Origin: JBMNIZ01 sp050951405
Lineage (GTDB): Bacteria > Bacillota > DULZ01
Length of the DNA: 64,000 bases
Assembly (NCBI GenBank): GCA_050951405.1
Contig: JBMNIZ010000003.1
Span: forward strand, 10,450 to 74,449
Direction of reading: 5' to 3'
Shown here: in pieces, positions 44,353-53,149 of the stretch
How the letters are laid out: each line of letters opens with the position of its first letter
Position numbering within the stretch: the stretch's first letter is position 1
Translations under genes and position numbers: made by a program
Notes under the pieces: model-generated
What the model saw: only the letters and a program-made list of their open reading frames with translations
What the model was told of the DNA's origin: nothing
Databases searched by the model: none

Positions 44353-46125
44353 CTAACCTTTATACACAGCGCCGAAACGGCAAACCTCCAAGCAAGTGCC
44401 GCATTTGGTGCATTTTTCCACATCGATCACATGGACTTCTTTCGCCTTGCCGACAATTGCATCCACCGGACATTTACGGGCGCACCGGGTACAACCGTTG
44501 CACTTGTCCGGATCAATGCGGAAAGTGATCAGCTCCTTGCACACTCCGGCCGGACATTTTTTCTCCAAAATATGGGCTTCGTATTCATGGCGAAAGTATT
44601 TTAAAGTGGTCATCACCGGATTGGAAGCAGTTTGCCCTAAACCGCAGAGGGCAGTAGCCTTGATAATCCGACCCAACCTTTCCAACTTCTCCAGATCCTC
44701 CATGACCCCTTTTCCCTCGGTAATGCGAATTAAAATTTCCAACATCCGTTTGGTACCCTCCCGGCAGGGAGTACACTTACCACAGGATTCCGACTGGGTA
44801 AAGTTTAAGAAAAAACGGGCCACATCCACCATACAAGTATCCTGGTCCATGACCACCAAGCCGCCGGAACCCATCATCGCTCCGGCCTGCACCAAGGAAT
44901 CATAATCAATGGGCAGATCTAAATGTTCTACGGTCAGGCAGCCTCCGGAGGGCCCTCCGATTTGCACCGCTTTGAATTCTCTATCATTTTGGATCCCACC
45001 GCCGATCTCAAAAATCACTTCCCGCATGGTAATCCCCATGGGCACTTCCACCAGCCCGGTATTCTTCACTTTGCCGGTTAAGGCAAACACCTTGGTCCCT
45101 TTACTTTTCTCAGTGCCGATGGAACTATACCAACGGGCCCCATTGCGAATGATATTGGGAATATTGGCATAAGTTTCCACATTATTAATATTGGTAGGTT
45201 TTCCCCAGAGGCCCTTTTCAGCCGGGAAGGGAGGACGCACTCTGGGCATACCTCTGTTTCCTTCAATGGACATGAGCAGGGCCGTTTCTTCACCGCAAAC
45301 GAAAGCTCCTGCCCCTTCTTTGATATGGAGCTGGAAATTAAAACCGGAGTCCAGGATATTTTCTCCCAGATAACCTTTTTCCCGGGCCTGGCGGATGGCA
45401 ATCCGCAGCCTTTCCGTAGCCAGAGGATACTCAGCTCTCACATAAATGTACCCTTCATCGGCCCCGACGGCGTAGGCGGCGATTAACATCCCCTCCAGCA
45501 GGGCATGCGGGTCTCCCTCCAGGATACTTCGATCCATAAATGCTCCCGGATCTCCTTCATCGGCATTGCAGACCACATATTTTTTATCCCCTGCTGCCTT
45601 GGAAGTGAATTCCCATTTCAAACCGGTAGGAAATCCCGCTCCTCCCCTGCCTCTCAAGCCGGAATTCTTCACCTCGTTAATCACGTCTTCTCGGCTCATG
45701 GACAGGGCAATTTTCAAGGCCTGATATCCTTCATTGGCAATATATTCATCAATGCTCTCCGGATTGATATGACCACAATTTCTGAGCACTATTCTTTGCT
45801 GTTTTTTGTAAAAAGGAATATCAGAATAATAAAAGGCCGGCTTTTCCGATGCAGGATCTTGATAAAGCAGTCTTGCTACTACTTCACCATTTTTTAAATG
45901 CCTCTCCACTATTTCCCCCACATCATCCGTTTCAACACGGCAATAAAAAATGCCTTCCGGCTCAATAATCACAATGGGCTCCTGTTCGCTAAAACCATGA
46001 GATCCGGTTTTGACTATTTCCGTAACTTTTGCCAGATCATGTTTAGTTAATTCCTCGGCAAAACGGGCAATCAATCGGTCCGCATCAGAAGCAACAGCGC
46101 CCGTGCAGATCAATACTCTTTTCAC
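44353..46125 (-). CDS. NuoF/HydB-like NAD(P)-binding flavoprotein subunit
   Basis: A 590-aa diaphorase subunit. An N-terminal thioredoxin-like [2Fe-2S]-type region (about 1-120) has lost the usual four-Cys pattern. The NuoF core follows: SGLRGRGGAGFPTGLKWEF (FMN/NAD), CNADEGDPGAFMDRSILEGDPH, GAGAFVCGEETALLMSIEG, and the N3 cluster motif ESCGKCTPCREGTKRM. A C-terminal 2x[4Fe-4S] domain has CNGCTRCARKCPVDAI and CTKCGTCLEVCRFGAV. This layout is that of HydB/HndC-type subunits in NAD(P)-linked, sometimes electron-bifurcating, hydrogenases and formate dehydrogenases. Bifurcation here is inference. Confidence 0.93.
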   Translation of the reverse strand: MKRVLICTGAVASDADRLIARFAEELTKHDLAKVTEIVKTGSHGFSEQEPIVIIEPEGIFYCRVETDDVGEIVERHLKNGEVVARLLYQDPASEKPAFYYSDIPFYKKQQRIVLRNCGHINPESIDEYIANEGYQALKIALSMSREDVINEVKNSGLRGRGGAGFPTGLKWEFTSKAAGDKKYVVCNADEGDPGAFMDRSILEGDPHALLEGMLIAAYAVGADEGYIYVRAEYPLATERLRIAIRQAREKGYLGENILDSGFNFQLHIKEGAGAFVCGEETALLMSIEGNRGMPRVRPPFPAEKGLWGKPTNINNVETYANIPNIIRNGARWYSSIGTEKSKGTKVFALTGKVKNTGLVEVPMGITMREVIFEIGGGIQNDREFKAVQIGGPSGGCLTVEHLDLPIDYDSLVQAGAMMGSGGLVVMDQDTCMVDVARFFLNFTQSESCGKCTPCREGTKRMLEILIRITEGKGVMEDLEKLERLGRIIKATALCGLGQTASNPVMTTLKYFRHEYEAHILEKKCPAGVCKELITFRIDPDKCNGCTRCARKCPVDAIVGKAKEVHVIDVEKCTKCGTCLEVCRFGAVYKG

Positions 46126-46136
46126 CTGACCACCTC

Positions 46137-46634
46137 CTATTGATACTGGGCTAAAATCTTGGCGATAGATTCTTTTTTCAAGCGTCCAAAAGTATCTTTA
46201 TTAACCGTGATCACCGGCCCCAAAGCACAGGCGCCAATACAGGCCACAGATTCTACGGTGAAACTCAGGTCTTCCGTGGTGGTCTGGACATCACCCAGCT
46301 TTAGCACATCTCGAATCTCCTGGTGAATCTGAGCCCCGCCCCTGACGTGACAGGCTGTTCCCAGACAAACCCTGACAATATTGCGCCCTCTGGGTTCCAA
46401 ATGAAATTGAGAGTAAAAAGTAACTACCCCGTAAACTTTGCTTAAAGGCAAGCTGAGCTCTTTGGCAACAGTTTCCAAAGCATGTTTTGGCAAGTAACCG
46501 TAAATATCCTGAGCAGCCTGCAAGACAGGAATCAAGGCCCCTGCCTGTCCCCGGTATTCCTGCAACACTTGTTGGAGTTGGCGGTCCTGTTGGCCAGTCT
46601 CTCCCTGGCTACCGTTACAGCAACATTGTTTCAC
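46137..46634 (-). CDS. NuoE-like [2Fe-2S] subunit
   Basis: A thioredoxin-like ferredoxin subunit of about 165 aa. I prefer GTG 46634 (VKQCCCNGSQGETGQQ), which has GGAGAGGGGAG seven bases upstream; the ATG at 46679 has no site. The [2Fe-2S] ligands are VCLGTACHVRGG and SVACIGACALGP. The YGVVTFYSQF block is typical. It is the first gene of the formate dehydrogenase operon, 11 bp before the NuoF-like gene. Confidence 0.93.
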   Translation of the reverse strand: MKQCCCNGSQGETGQQDRQLQQVLQEYRGQAGALIPVLQAAQDIYGYLPKHALETVAKELSLPLSKVYGVVTFYSQFHLEPRGRNIVRVCLGTACHVRGGAQIHQEIRDVLKLGDVQTTTEDLSFTVESVACIGACALGPVITVNKDTFGRLKKESIAKILAQYQ

Positions 46635-46684
46635 TGTTTTCTCCCCTCTCCGAACTTCTCCGTCCATCATAATCGCCATAAAAA

Positions 46685-46699
46685 TAAAGTACCACTTTA
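46685..46699 (-). promoter_or_regulatory. Inverted repeat in the formate dehydrogenase promoter region
   Basis: TAAAGT-ACC-ACTTTA, a perfect 6-bp inverted repeat with a 3-base centre, lies about 50 bp before the chosen start. On the minus strand a weak promoter (TTGTCT, 17 bases, TACTTT) overlaps it, so it could be an operator. It does not match the Rex consensus. The rest of 46700-46800 shows no gene. Confidence 0.35.
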
Positions 46700-46809
46700 A
46701 TTTTATTTAGACAAAAAAGTTCAGTTTCCTGCCGGAGGGTCTGGTAATAATTAAAGGCTGAAGAAATTAACTTAAGGCCGAAAGAAGCTATTTGCCAGTA
46801 TCCAGAAAA

Positions 46810-46974
46810 ATATCCACAGGCTCATCGCCTGTGGACAGATCCTTCCTGGGAGATATCCACAATATGCACAAGAGAGAAAGGCTTTTCGCCAAAAAAGTTT
46901 TCCACACCCGCCGGTCCTTGTTTTTACGGTTATTAACACCTTTATCCACATTATCCACAAAAAAACCTTCCACA
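46810..46974. promoter_or_regulatory. DnaA-box cluster downstream of tsaD
   Basis: Two perfect TTATCCACA boxes stand head to tail (46942-46950 and 46951-46959). Near matches in the same orientation: ATATCCACA (46810-46818, 46853-46861), TTTTCCACA (46898-46906) and CCTTCCACA (46966-46974); in the other orientation TGTGGACAG (46830-46838). Seven boxes in 165 bp of a gene-free gap is far above chance. No dnaA or dnaN is nearby, so this is more like a DnaA-titrating or replication-control cluster than oriC. B. subtilis has, as I recall, one such cluster next to gcp (tsaD). Confidence 0.75.
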
Positions 46975-46987
46975 AGGAGCTTGCATT

Positions 46988-48013
46988 TCACTCCCAGGCC
47001 TCCTCCAGCGGCAAAGAAGGCACCGCATTCAAGTCCAGCCCCTTGTGTTTCCCTGCCAAGTGCAGGTAATAGGCGGCACAGCCAATCATGGCCGCATTGT
47101 CGGTACAATAGTGGGGACGCGGCCAGCTCAGTTCCAAATCCTTGCCCCGGCAGGCAAAAGCCTCCCGCAATCGCCTATTGGCCGCCACGCCGCCTGCCAG
47201 GAGAACAGTTTTTACTCCTAAAGCCTGAGCGGCCTTAATTGTTTTCGTCACCAGCACATCCACAACTGCTTCTTGGAAACTGGCCGCCACATCCGGCACT
47301 GAGATGGATATTCCCTTTTGGCGGGCATTGTGCACATAATTGATGACAGAAGATTTTAAACCGCTAAAACTGAAATCCAGACTGTCTTCTGCCAACCAAG
47401 CCCGCGGAAAATCTATGGCTTCTTTATCGCCGGAAAGGGCGGCTTTTTCCAGAGCAGGGCCGCCGGGATATCCCAATCCCAGAACCCTGGCAATTTTATC
47501 ATAAGCTTCCCCGGCTGCATCATCCCGCGTCGCTCCCAGGATCTCCAATTCCCCGTGGGATTTCCAATGAATCAGGCTGGTATGTCCTCCCGATACTACC
47601 AAACAGACTGCCGGCAATTTTAGATCCGGCTTTTCCAACAAGTTGGCATAGATATGCCCCAGAAGGTGATGCACACCGATCAAAGGAATCTTCAAAGCAT
47701 AGGCCATGGCTTTCGCCTGGGCCACACCAACCAGAAGGGCTCCCACCAAGCCGGGACCATAAGTCACTGCCACGGCATCTAACTCTTCCAGGGCCACCTC
47801 CGCCTGATCCAGGGCCTGCTGGAGAACAGGAATAATATTCTCCATGTGTTTTCTGGAAGCAATCTCCGGCACCACCCCCCCAAAACGCTGGTGAACGGAA
47901 ATTTGGGAAGCAATGATATTGGACAATACTTGTCGGCCATTGGCCACCACTGCCGCCGCAGTTTCATCACAGCTGGTTTCGATGGATAGAATCAAAAACT
48001 CTTTTTTGCCCAA
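46988..48013 (-). CDS. tsaD: tRNA N6-threonylcarbamoyladenosine transferase TsaD
   Basis: Transfers the threonylcarbamoyl group to A37 of ANN-decoding tRNAs, with TsaB and TsaE. It is 341 aa, from TTG 48013 behind TAGGAG. Motifs: LSIETSCDETAAAVV, GVHHLLGHIYANL (metal-binding HxxxH), VSGGHTSL and LLAGGVAANRRLREAF. It is separated from tsaB/tsaE by an oppositely oriented kinase gene. Confidence 0.96.
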   Translation of the reverse strand: MGKKEFLILSIETSCDETAAAVVANGRQVLSNIIASQISVHQRFGGVVPEIASRKHMENIIPVLQQALDQAEVALEELDAVAVTYGPGLVGALLVGVAQAKAMAYALKIPLIGVHHLLGHIYANLLEKPDLKLPAVCLVVSGGHTSLIHWKSHGELEILGATRDDAAGEAYDKIARVLGLGYPGGPALEKAALSGDKEAIDFPRAWLAEDSLDFSFSGLKSSVINYVHNARQKGISISVPDVAASFQEAVVDVLVTKTIKAAQALGVKTVLLAGGVAANRRLREAFACRGKDLELSWPRPHYCTDNAAMIGCAAYYLHLAGKHKGLDLNAVPSLPLEEAWE

Positions 48014-48152
48014 TCATGTCAACTCCTAGCGCAATTAATTCAACTGGGTTGGACTTGCAGGATCAGCCACAATTCCTAATAGCTGGCAGGAAAAAAAACA
48101 TCAGTGTCAAAATTAGTAAGGGCTGAAAACATGATATGTGGAGGTATTTTTC

Positions 48153-50171
48153 TTGAAATCCATGCTTTCTTTTAAACCCACTTGGCCTTTTCTTTGGATC
48201 ATCCTGGTCCTTTCCATGTTATTATTAATCTGCGGCAGCAGCATCAACAATCCTTTGGCCAAGTACTCCTTGGCCAAATTTCTGGCTCTCAATCTGGCTT
48301 TAATCGTCTTTACTCTGCTGGTCGCCAATACCAGTTTGAAAAGCAATCTGGTTTTAATGCTCATCGCCCTTGCTTTTACGGCTTTTAACTTTGCGCAAAT
48401 CCTGGAGCCCATCTCCTTCTGGGTTCTCTTTCTACCCCACATATCTTTCGTCACCAGCACCACCTGGATAGCCGCCAGGACTTGCCTGGCCTGGGCGGTC
48501 TTTTGCGGTCTGTATTACGACCGCCTTTTGGAAGAAGAGTATTTTGCCAGCCCCCAACTCCTGCGCAGATACATTTTTGCTTTCCTGCTCCTTCCCATCA
48601 TTCTTTCCTTAGTCGCCAGCCGAGGCGCATTTCAGCCCATCCAGGTAGGTATCACCCGCCCTTTAGAAATCATTCCCATGTTGGTGGAATATATTTTTGT
48701 ACTGTTCACCGTCAGCATTTGTTTTGAAGCTTTCAGTGCTTATCGAAACTTCCAGTTCTGCATCGGTTATTTGGAAAAACAGGATTTCATCATTGATAAT
48801 TTGGGGCTGGGTCTTTTGGCGGTGGACCAGCAAAACCGGATCATCTCCCTGAATCAATACTTAGCCAAAAGGCTGGAAATTAACCCGGCTGAGGTCCGGC
48901 ACCGAGATATCAGTCAGCTGTCCGGAGGCGCTCTCAAAGAGCTATTGGGTAAAGCAAACCCCTCCTCCAATCCCTCCTGGAGCGGAAAAGTCTCCTTAAC
49001 CGTTCCCTCCGGCAAAACAATAGAATTCCAGATGCAGACCCGCCTTATTTCCGGCCCCTCTAAGGAAAAAAGCGGAGCAATTATGATCTTTCGCGATCTG
49101 GCTGATGTCAGGCAGCAGGAGATGGGGCAGATCAGCCTTCGCCTGGTCACTGAATCTTTCCTTTCCGGTATCATTCTGGTGGACAGCCAGGAAAAGGTCT
49201 TTCTTATTAATCGGGCAGCAAAAAAACTTTTAAATGTCCAGGAAAGCCCGGAAATGTCCCTGGCCGATAATGAAGATAACGCCGGCAACCCTATTTTCCG
49301 GAATCTGATCAGCCATTTAAGAGAATCCCTTTTCCAAGGGAAATCTCATACCCTGAAAGAGATTGAAATTGAGAATACTGATCCAAAAAAGACTTTGGCT
49401 TTTGAATCATATCCTTTACGCAGTTCCAGCGGAGAAATTCTGGGGGCGGCCTGCCTTTTCCGGGATGTAACCCAAGAACGCCTTTACGAAAAGTACCTGG
49501 AAAAAGCAGAGCAAATGTTGGCCTTGGGGGAAATTGCTGCCGGAGTGGCCCACGAAATCCGCAACCCATTAACCTCAGTGAGAGGCTTCTTGCAACTGGT
49601 GAAAAATAAAAATCCCGACAATCCGGAAATAGCTGAGTATATGGACATCGCCATGGAGGAAATTGATCGGGCCAACGATATCATCACGGAATTTCTTAAG
49701 TTCGCCAGGCCGCAAAAACCGCGTCTGAGCCAGGAAAACATTAACACGATTATTGCTGAAGTGATCAAAATTATTATCCCAGGCTTTCATTACAAGAATA
49801 TTCAAGTCAAGCATATCAAAGAGGACGTGCCCCTTTTGACCTTGGACCGGGACCAATGGAAGCAGGTATTCATCAACCTTTTTCAAAACTCCTTACAAGC
49901 CCTCCGTGCCGGAGGATCCCTCTTCGTCCAGACCTCTTTTGACCCAGGCAGCCAAAAAGCCCGGATTATCATTGCCGATACCGGCTGCGGAATGTCCCGG
50001 GAAGTTCTGGATAAAGTATTTACTCCCTTTTATACCACCAAAGAAACAGGCACAGGACTGGGTTTGAGTATTGTGTACCGGATTGTGAAAAACCATGGAG
50101 GCGATATCGAAATTGAAAGCGAACCTGGAAAAGGTACAACTTTTACCATCAGCCTACCCCTCACCGGTTAA
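48153..50171 (+). CDS. Membrane PAS-domain sensor histidine kinase
   Basis: A 672-aa kinase starting at TTG 48153, eight bases after GGAGG. The first 205 residues hold six or seven hydrophobic segments, then come two PAS domains (about 215-325 and 335-450) with FIIDNLGLGLLAVDQQNRII and SGIILVDSQEKVFLINRAA. The HisKA box is GVAHEIRNPLTSVRG with His467, followed by HATPase motifs (NLFQNSLQAL, ADTGCGMS, GTGLGLSIVYRIV). No response-regulator partner is adjacent. The layout matches Spo0A-phosphorelay kinases, and a Spo0F-like receiver lies 2.5 kb away, but the link is inferred. Confidence 0.9.
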   Translation: MKSMLSFKPTWPFLWIILVLSMLLLICGSSINNPLAKYSLAKFLALNLALIVFTLLVANTSLKSNLVLMLIALAFTAFNFAQILEPISFWVLFLPHISFVTSTTWIAARTCLAWAVFCGLYYDRLLEEEYFASPQLLRRYIFAFLLLPIILSLVASRGAFQPIQVGITRPLEIIPMLVEYIFVLFTVSICFEAFSAYRNFQFCIGYLEKQDFIIDNLGLGLLAVDQQNRIISLNQYLAKRLEINPAEVRHRDISQLSGGALKELLGKANPSSNPSWSGKVSLTVPSGKTIEFQMQTRLISGPSKEKSGAIMIFRDLADVRQQEMGQISLRLVTESFLSGIILVDSQEKVFLINRAAKKLLNVQESPEMSLADNEDNAGNPIFRNLISHLRESLFQGKSHTLKEIEIENTDPKKTLAFESYPLRSSSGEILGAACLFRDVTQERLYEKYLEKAEQMLALGEIAAGVAHEIRNPLTSVRGFLQLVKNKNPDNPEIAEYMDIAMEEIDRANDIITEFLKFARPQKPRLSQENINTIIAEVIKIIIPGFHYKNIQVKHIKEDVPLLTLDRDQWKQVFINLFQNSLQALRAGGSLFVQTSFDPGSQKARIIIADTGCGMSREVLDKVFTPFYTTKETGTGLGLSIVYRIVKNHGGDIEIESEPGKGTTFTISLPLTG

Positions 50172-50194
50172 TTCCTCTCCAGGTAAATTCTTCA

Positions 50195-50692
50195 CTATTT
50201 CCGCCTCTCATTCACATCATAAAGATGCTTCCACATGATAATGGCATCTTCCCGGGTATCGCTGTAGTAACCCTTGCGAATTCCTGCAGCCACAAAACCC
50301 AATTGCCGGTACAGTTTTTGAGCCACTTTATTGGAGGGCCGCACTTCCAGAGTGATCTTTTCCGCTCCTAGACACACCGCCTGGCGCATGATTTCCATTA
50401 ATAATAACTTGCCCAACTTGCGACCGCGAAAATGAGGGTGGATGGCAATGTTGGTCACATGGGCTTCATCCAGAATAATCCACATCCCCGCATAACCCAC
50501 CACCCGGCCCTCTTTCAGGCAAACATAGTAATAAGCAAACTGATTGTCAAATAGTTCTCCCAAAAAGGCGCTGCGAGACCAAGGAGTGGGAAAAGAAACT
50601 TTCTCAATGGCCAAGACCTCATCCAAGTGACTTTCTCCCATGGGAACTATCCGATAAAGATCCTTTTCCAATTCTATCGATGCCGCTGCCAT
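50195..50692 (-). CDS. rimI: Ribosomal-protein-alanine N-acetyltransferase RimI
   Basis: A 165-aa GNAT acetyltransferase. The acetyl-CoA loop is HFRGRKLGKLLL, and LEVRPSNKVAQKLYRQLGF closes the fold. It overlaps tsaB by 19 bp, the usual tsaE-tsaB-rimI order of Firmicutes. The physiological substrate may be ribosomal protein bS18. Confidence 0.9.
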   Translation of the reverse strand: MAAASIELEKDLYRIVPMGESHLDEVLAIEKVSFPTPWSRSAFLGELFDNQFAYYYVCLKEGRVVGYAGMWIILDEAHVTNIAIHPHFRGRKLGKLLLMEIMRQAVCLGAEKITLEVRPSNKVAQKLYRQLGFVAAGIRKGYYSDTREDAIIMWKHLYDVNERRK

Positions 50693-51375
50693 TTCAGCTC
50701 AGCCTCCGAAGGACGAATATAAAAAGGCTTTAACGTAGATAGATCCTCCGCCAACCCTTTTTTCAGGCGTTCCAACCCCAGCCAGGCCAGATTGGCCGCT
50801 CGGGGCAAGTTTTGCAAGGGAGAAGCCAGCCGTGCCCTCTCCCCCAGAGCTTCCAGGAAATACCGGCCATAGGCGTCTACTCCGTCCCCCACGAAAGTAA
50901 CGGTGCCCTGCCAGCGGGAAAGCATATCCACCAGCTGTGCCGGCGCGATGGCCTGAAAATCTTCACAGCGCTTTAAAACACCCTGATCAGTGAAAGTGTA
51001 AAGGGAAACATATACCTCATTTCTTCTGGCATTTAGAACAGGGCAAATTAAACCTGGGTTGCCCTGCAGATTCATGGCCAGGCTGTCCAGGGTGGAGACG
51101 GCGGCCACCGGTTTTTGGCAGGCAAAAGCCAGGCCCTTGACTGTTGCCATACCTATCCGCAAGCCGGTAAATGAACCCGGTCCGGCGGAAACCACCAAGC
51201 CGTCCACATCCGCCAAATCCATTTCCGCCTCTTCCAGCATTTGAGCCAACATGGGCATGAGGCGCTGGGAATGGGTTTTTCTTGTGTTTAAGGTCACTTC
51301 CGCTATTACTTTCTCCTCTTCCGCCAAGGCAATCCCTGCCACGGTGGTAGCACTTTCTATTCCGAGCACTCGCAA
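50674..51375 (-). CDS. tsaB: tRNA threonylcarbamoyladenosine synthesis protein TsaB
   Basis: A 233-aa ASKHA-fold partner of TsaD. It starts VLGIESATTVAGIALAEEE and has SAGPGSFTGLRIGMATVKGLA, the TsaB signature. It overlaps tsaE by 19 bp and rimI by 19 bp. Confidence 0.95.
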   Translation of the reverse strand: MRVLGIESATTVAGIALAEEEKVIAEVTLNTRKTHSQRLMPMLAQMLEEAEMDLADVDGLVVSAGPGSFTGLRIGMATVKGLAFACQKPVAAVSTLDSLAMNLQGNPGLICPVLNARRNEVYVSLYTFTDQGVLKRCEDFQAIAPAQLVDMLSRWQGTVTFVGDGVDAYGRYFLEALGERARLASPLQNLPRAANLAWLGLERLKKGLAEDLSTLKPFYIRPSEAELKWQRHR

Positions 51376-51851
51376 CTTGTTTTCAACTCCTCCAGCAAGC
51401 GGCCATAAATCCCGGAACCCTGCTGGCTGATCACCAGGCGCCGCCCTTCGGCCAAATCACCGGTTCTGGTCAGATGAATTTCCAAATAATCGTCCGGAAG
51501 CCACCGGGCAATGTTCTCCGGCCATTCCACCGCCGTCACGCCCGTTCCATAAAAGTACTCTTCCAGTCCCAGCCCATCAATTTCAGAAGCCTTTTCCAGC
51601 CGGTATGCATCCACATGGTAAAGGGGCAACCGCCCCGGGTACTCGTGGATGAGAGTAAAAGTAGGACTAGTAACCGGGACCGAAATCTCCAATCCTTCCG
51701 CTAATCCCTGGATAAAAGTCGTCTTGCCGGAACCCATTTCTCCCCTGACCAGGATGACATCACCCGGCCGGACCAGTCTCCCCAGAGACTGTCCGATTCT
51801 CTTCGTGTCAGCAGGGCTGTGGGATAATGCAGTAAATACCAAATCTTTCAT
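51357..51851 (-). CDS. tsaE: tRNA threonylcarbamoyladenosine synthesis ATPase TsaE
   Basis: An about 164-aa P-loop ATPase of the t6A complex. I use ATG 51851 (MKDLVFTALSHSPADTKRIG), preceded by a purine-rich GGGGGGAAGG. An upstream TTG at 51902 is also in frame. Walker A is GEMGSGKTTFIQGL, and VTSPTFTLIHEYPG and YHVDAYRLEKASEID are typical. It is the first gene of tsaE-tsaB-rimI. Confidence 0.94.
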   Translation of the reverse strand: MKDLVFTALSHSPADTKRIGQSLGRLVRPGDVILVRGEMGSGKTTFIQGLAEGLEISVPVTSPTFTLIHEYPGRLPLYHVDAYRLEKASEIDGLGLEEYFYGTGVTAVEWPENIARWLPDDYLEIHLTRTGDLAEGRRLVISQQGSGIYGRLLEELKTSCECSE

Positions 51852-51898
51852 CCTTCCCCCCGGATCTCTGTGGTTATTATTACCATCGGCATCAATAA

Positions 51899-52594
51899 TC
51901 AAACCTGATGTTCTCTTGCACCATAAGCCTTGTTCACCACCAGATAAAAATCAGCCCACCACTGTTTCTTCGCTTCCAACAGGTCATTTCCTGCCTGCCT
52001 CAAAAGATAGGCCGGATGATAAGTGGGAAGTACAGGGATGCCATTATACTCAAGCCATCGGCCCCTTTCCGCTTTAATGGACTTAAAGCCGGGCCAGAAA
52101 AACTGAGCAGCCACCCTTCCCAGGGCTAAAATAGCCCGGGGGCGGATTAGGCGAATTTCCGCCTGCAAAAAATAACTGCAGGCCTTGGTTTCCTCGAAAT
52201 TTGGTGTCCTGTTATTGGCAGGCCGGCACTTTAATACGTTCGTAATATAAATATCCTCTCTTTTTAACCCCAACTTGCCCAGCACCAAAGTCAGAAGAGC
52301 TCCTGATATCCCCGTAAAAGGAACTCCCACTCGGTCTTCATCGAAACCGGGGCCTTCCCCTACCAACATCAGAGGGCTGAGCACATAACCCGCACCGGGT
52401 ACCCGTTGTTTGCTGGCCCTGGTATCCAAGCCAAAAGGGCAGCGGCGACAAGTAAGGATCTGGCGGCGAAGGGCGGACCAGTAAGCCTCCTTCTTGAGAG
52501 ACAATACCGCCTGATCCACGTCTTCCGGGTTGTAACCATCTTCCACCAGGCGCCTTTTAATTTCCTCCAACATCTGGGGAAGCCATCCTGACAT
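51899..52594 (-). CDS. Family 4 uracil-DNA glycosylase
   Basis: A [4Fe-4S]-containing uracil-DNA glycosylase of 231 aa from ATG 52594 (MSGWLPQMLEEIKRRLVEDG). Cluster cysteines lie in CRRCPFG and KCRPANNRTP...CSYFL. The active-site motifs are GEGPGFDEDRVGVPFTG and LPTYHPAYLLR. It removes uracil from DNA in base-excision repair. The start codon is supported by AAAGG upstream, with the longer opening at 52651 being hydrophobic and unlikely. Confidence 0.92.
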   Translation of the reverse strand: MSGWLPQMLEEIKRRLVEDGYNPEDVDQAVLSLKKEAYWSALRRQILTCRRCPFGLDTRASKQRVPGAGYVLSPLMLVGEGPGFDEDRVGVPFTGISGALLTLVLGKLGLKREDIYITNVLKCRPANNRTPNFEETKACSYFLQAEIRLIRPRAILALGRVAAQFFWPGFKSIKAERGRWLEYNGIPVLPTYHPAYLLRQAGNDLLEAKKQWWADFYLVVNKAYGAREHQV

Positions 52595-52687
52595 GATTAC
52601 CACGACCTTTATGAAGATTAACCTGATAAGAAAGACAAAGCAAAAACCCATCGATGATGGGTTTAAGCTCCTGGAACAGGATCTGAC

Positions 52688-53069
52688 TTAAAATCTTTTC
52701 TCTGAATTGCCGGTTAGTGTCTCCACATACTGGAGCAGCTGGTTTAAATCCAAAGGCTTCACCAGGCAGTCCACCGCTCCCAGCTCCAGCAACTGAGAAA
52801 TTTTTTCCTCATCCGCATAGGCTGTCATCATCAGCACCTGTTGCTCCGGACAGATCTCCTTCATCCTGGCCAAAGCCTCCACGCCGTCCATTACCGGCAT
52901 TTTCACGTCCATGAGCACCAGATCCGGCTGGTGATCGACCATCAAAGCCAAGGCCTCTTCTCCATTACTGGCCAAATAGGTGACCATCCCCTTGCTCTGT
53001 AAAAAAAGTCTCCAGCAGTTGTCGGACACCTTTTTGGTCATCTACAACCAGGATCCGGCTTGGCGCCAC
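52688..53069 (-). pseudogene. Spo0F-like single-domain response regulator, one-base frameshift
   Basis: A CheY-fold receiver without an output domain. It starts at GTG 53069 behind GGGAGGG: VAPSRILVVDDQKGVRQLLET. A run of seven T on the coding strand (53001-53007) shifts the frame; with six T it continues LQSKGMVTYLASNGEEALALM. The phosphorylation site DLVLMDVKMPVMDGVEAL, the conserved MMTAYADEEK and VKPLDLNQLL are intact. The closest pattern is Spo0F of the sporulation phosphorelay. The defect lies in a homopolymer, so it may be a sequencing error. Confidence 0.82.
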
Positions 53070-53149
53070 TTCTTACCCTCCCAGAAAAACCCTGTTTCCT
53101 TTCTCTGCTTTTATTCGACGAATAGCTACAAATCCCTGTAAACATCGCC

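Noticed and set aside
46800..46980. Chromosome origin oriC
   Set aside because: No dnaA, dnaN or rpmH lies nearby. The DnaA boxes fit an off-origin cluster better.
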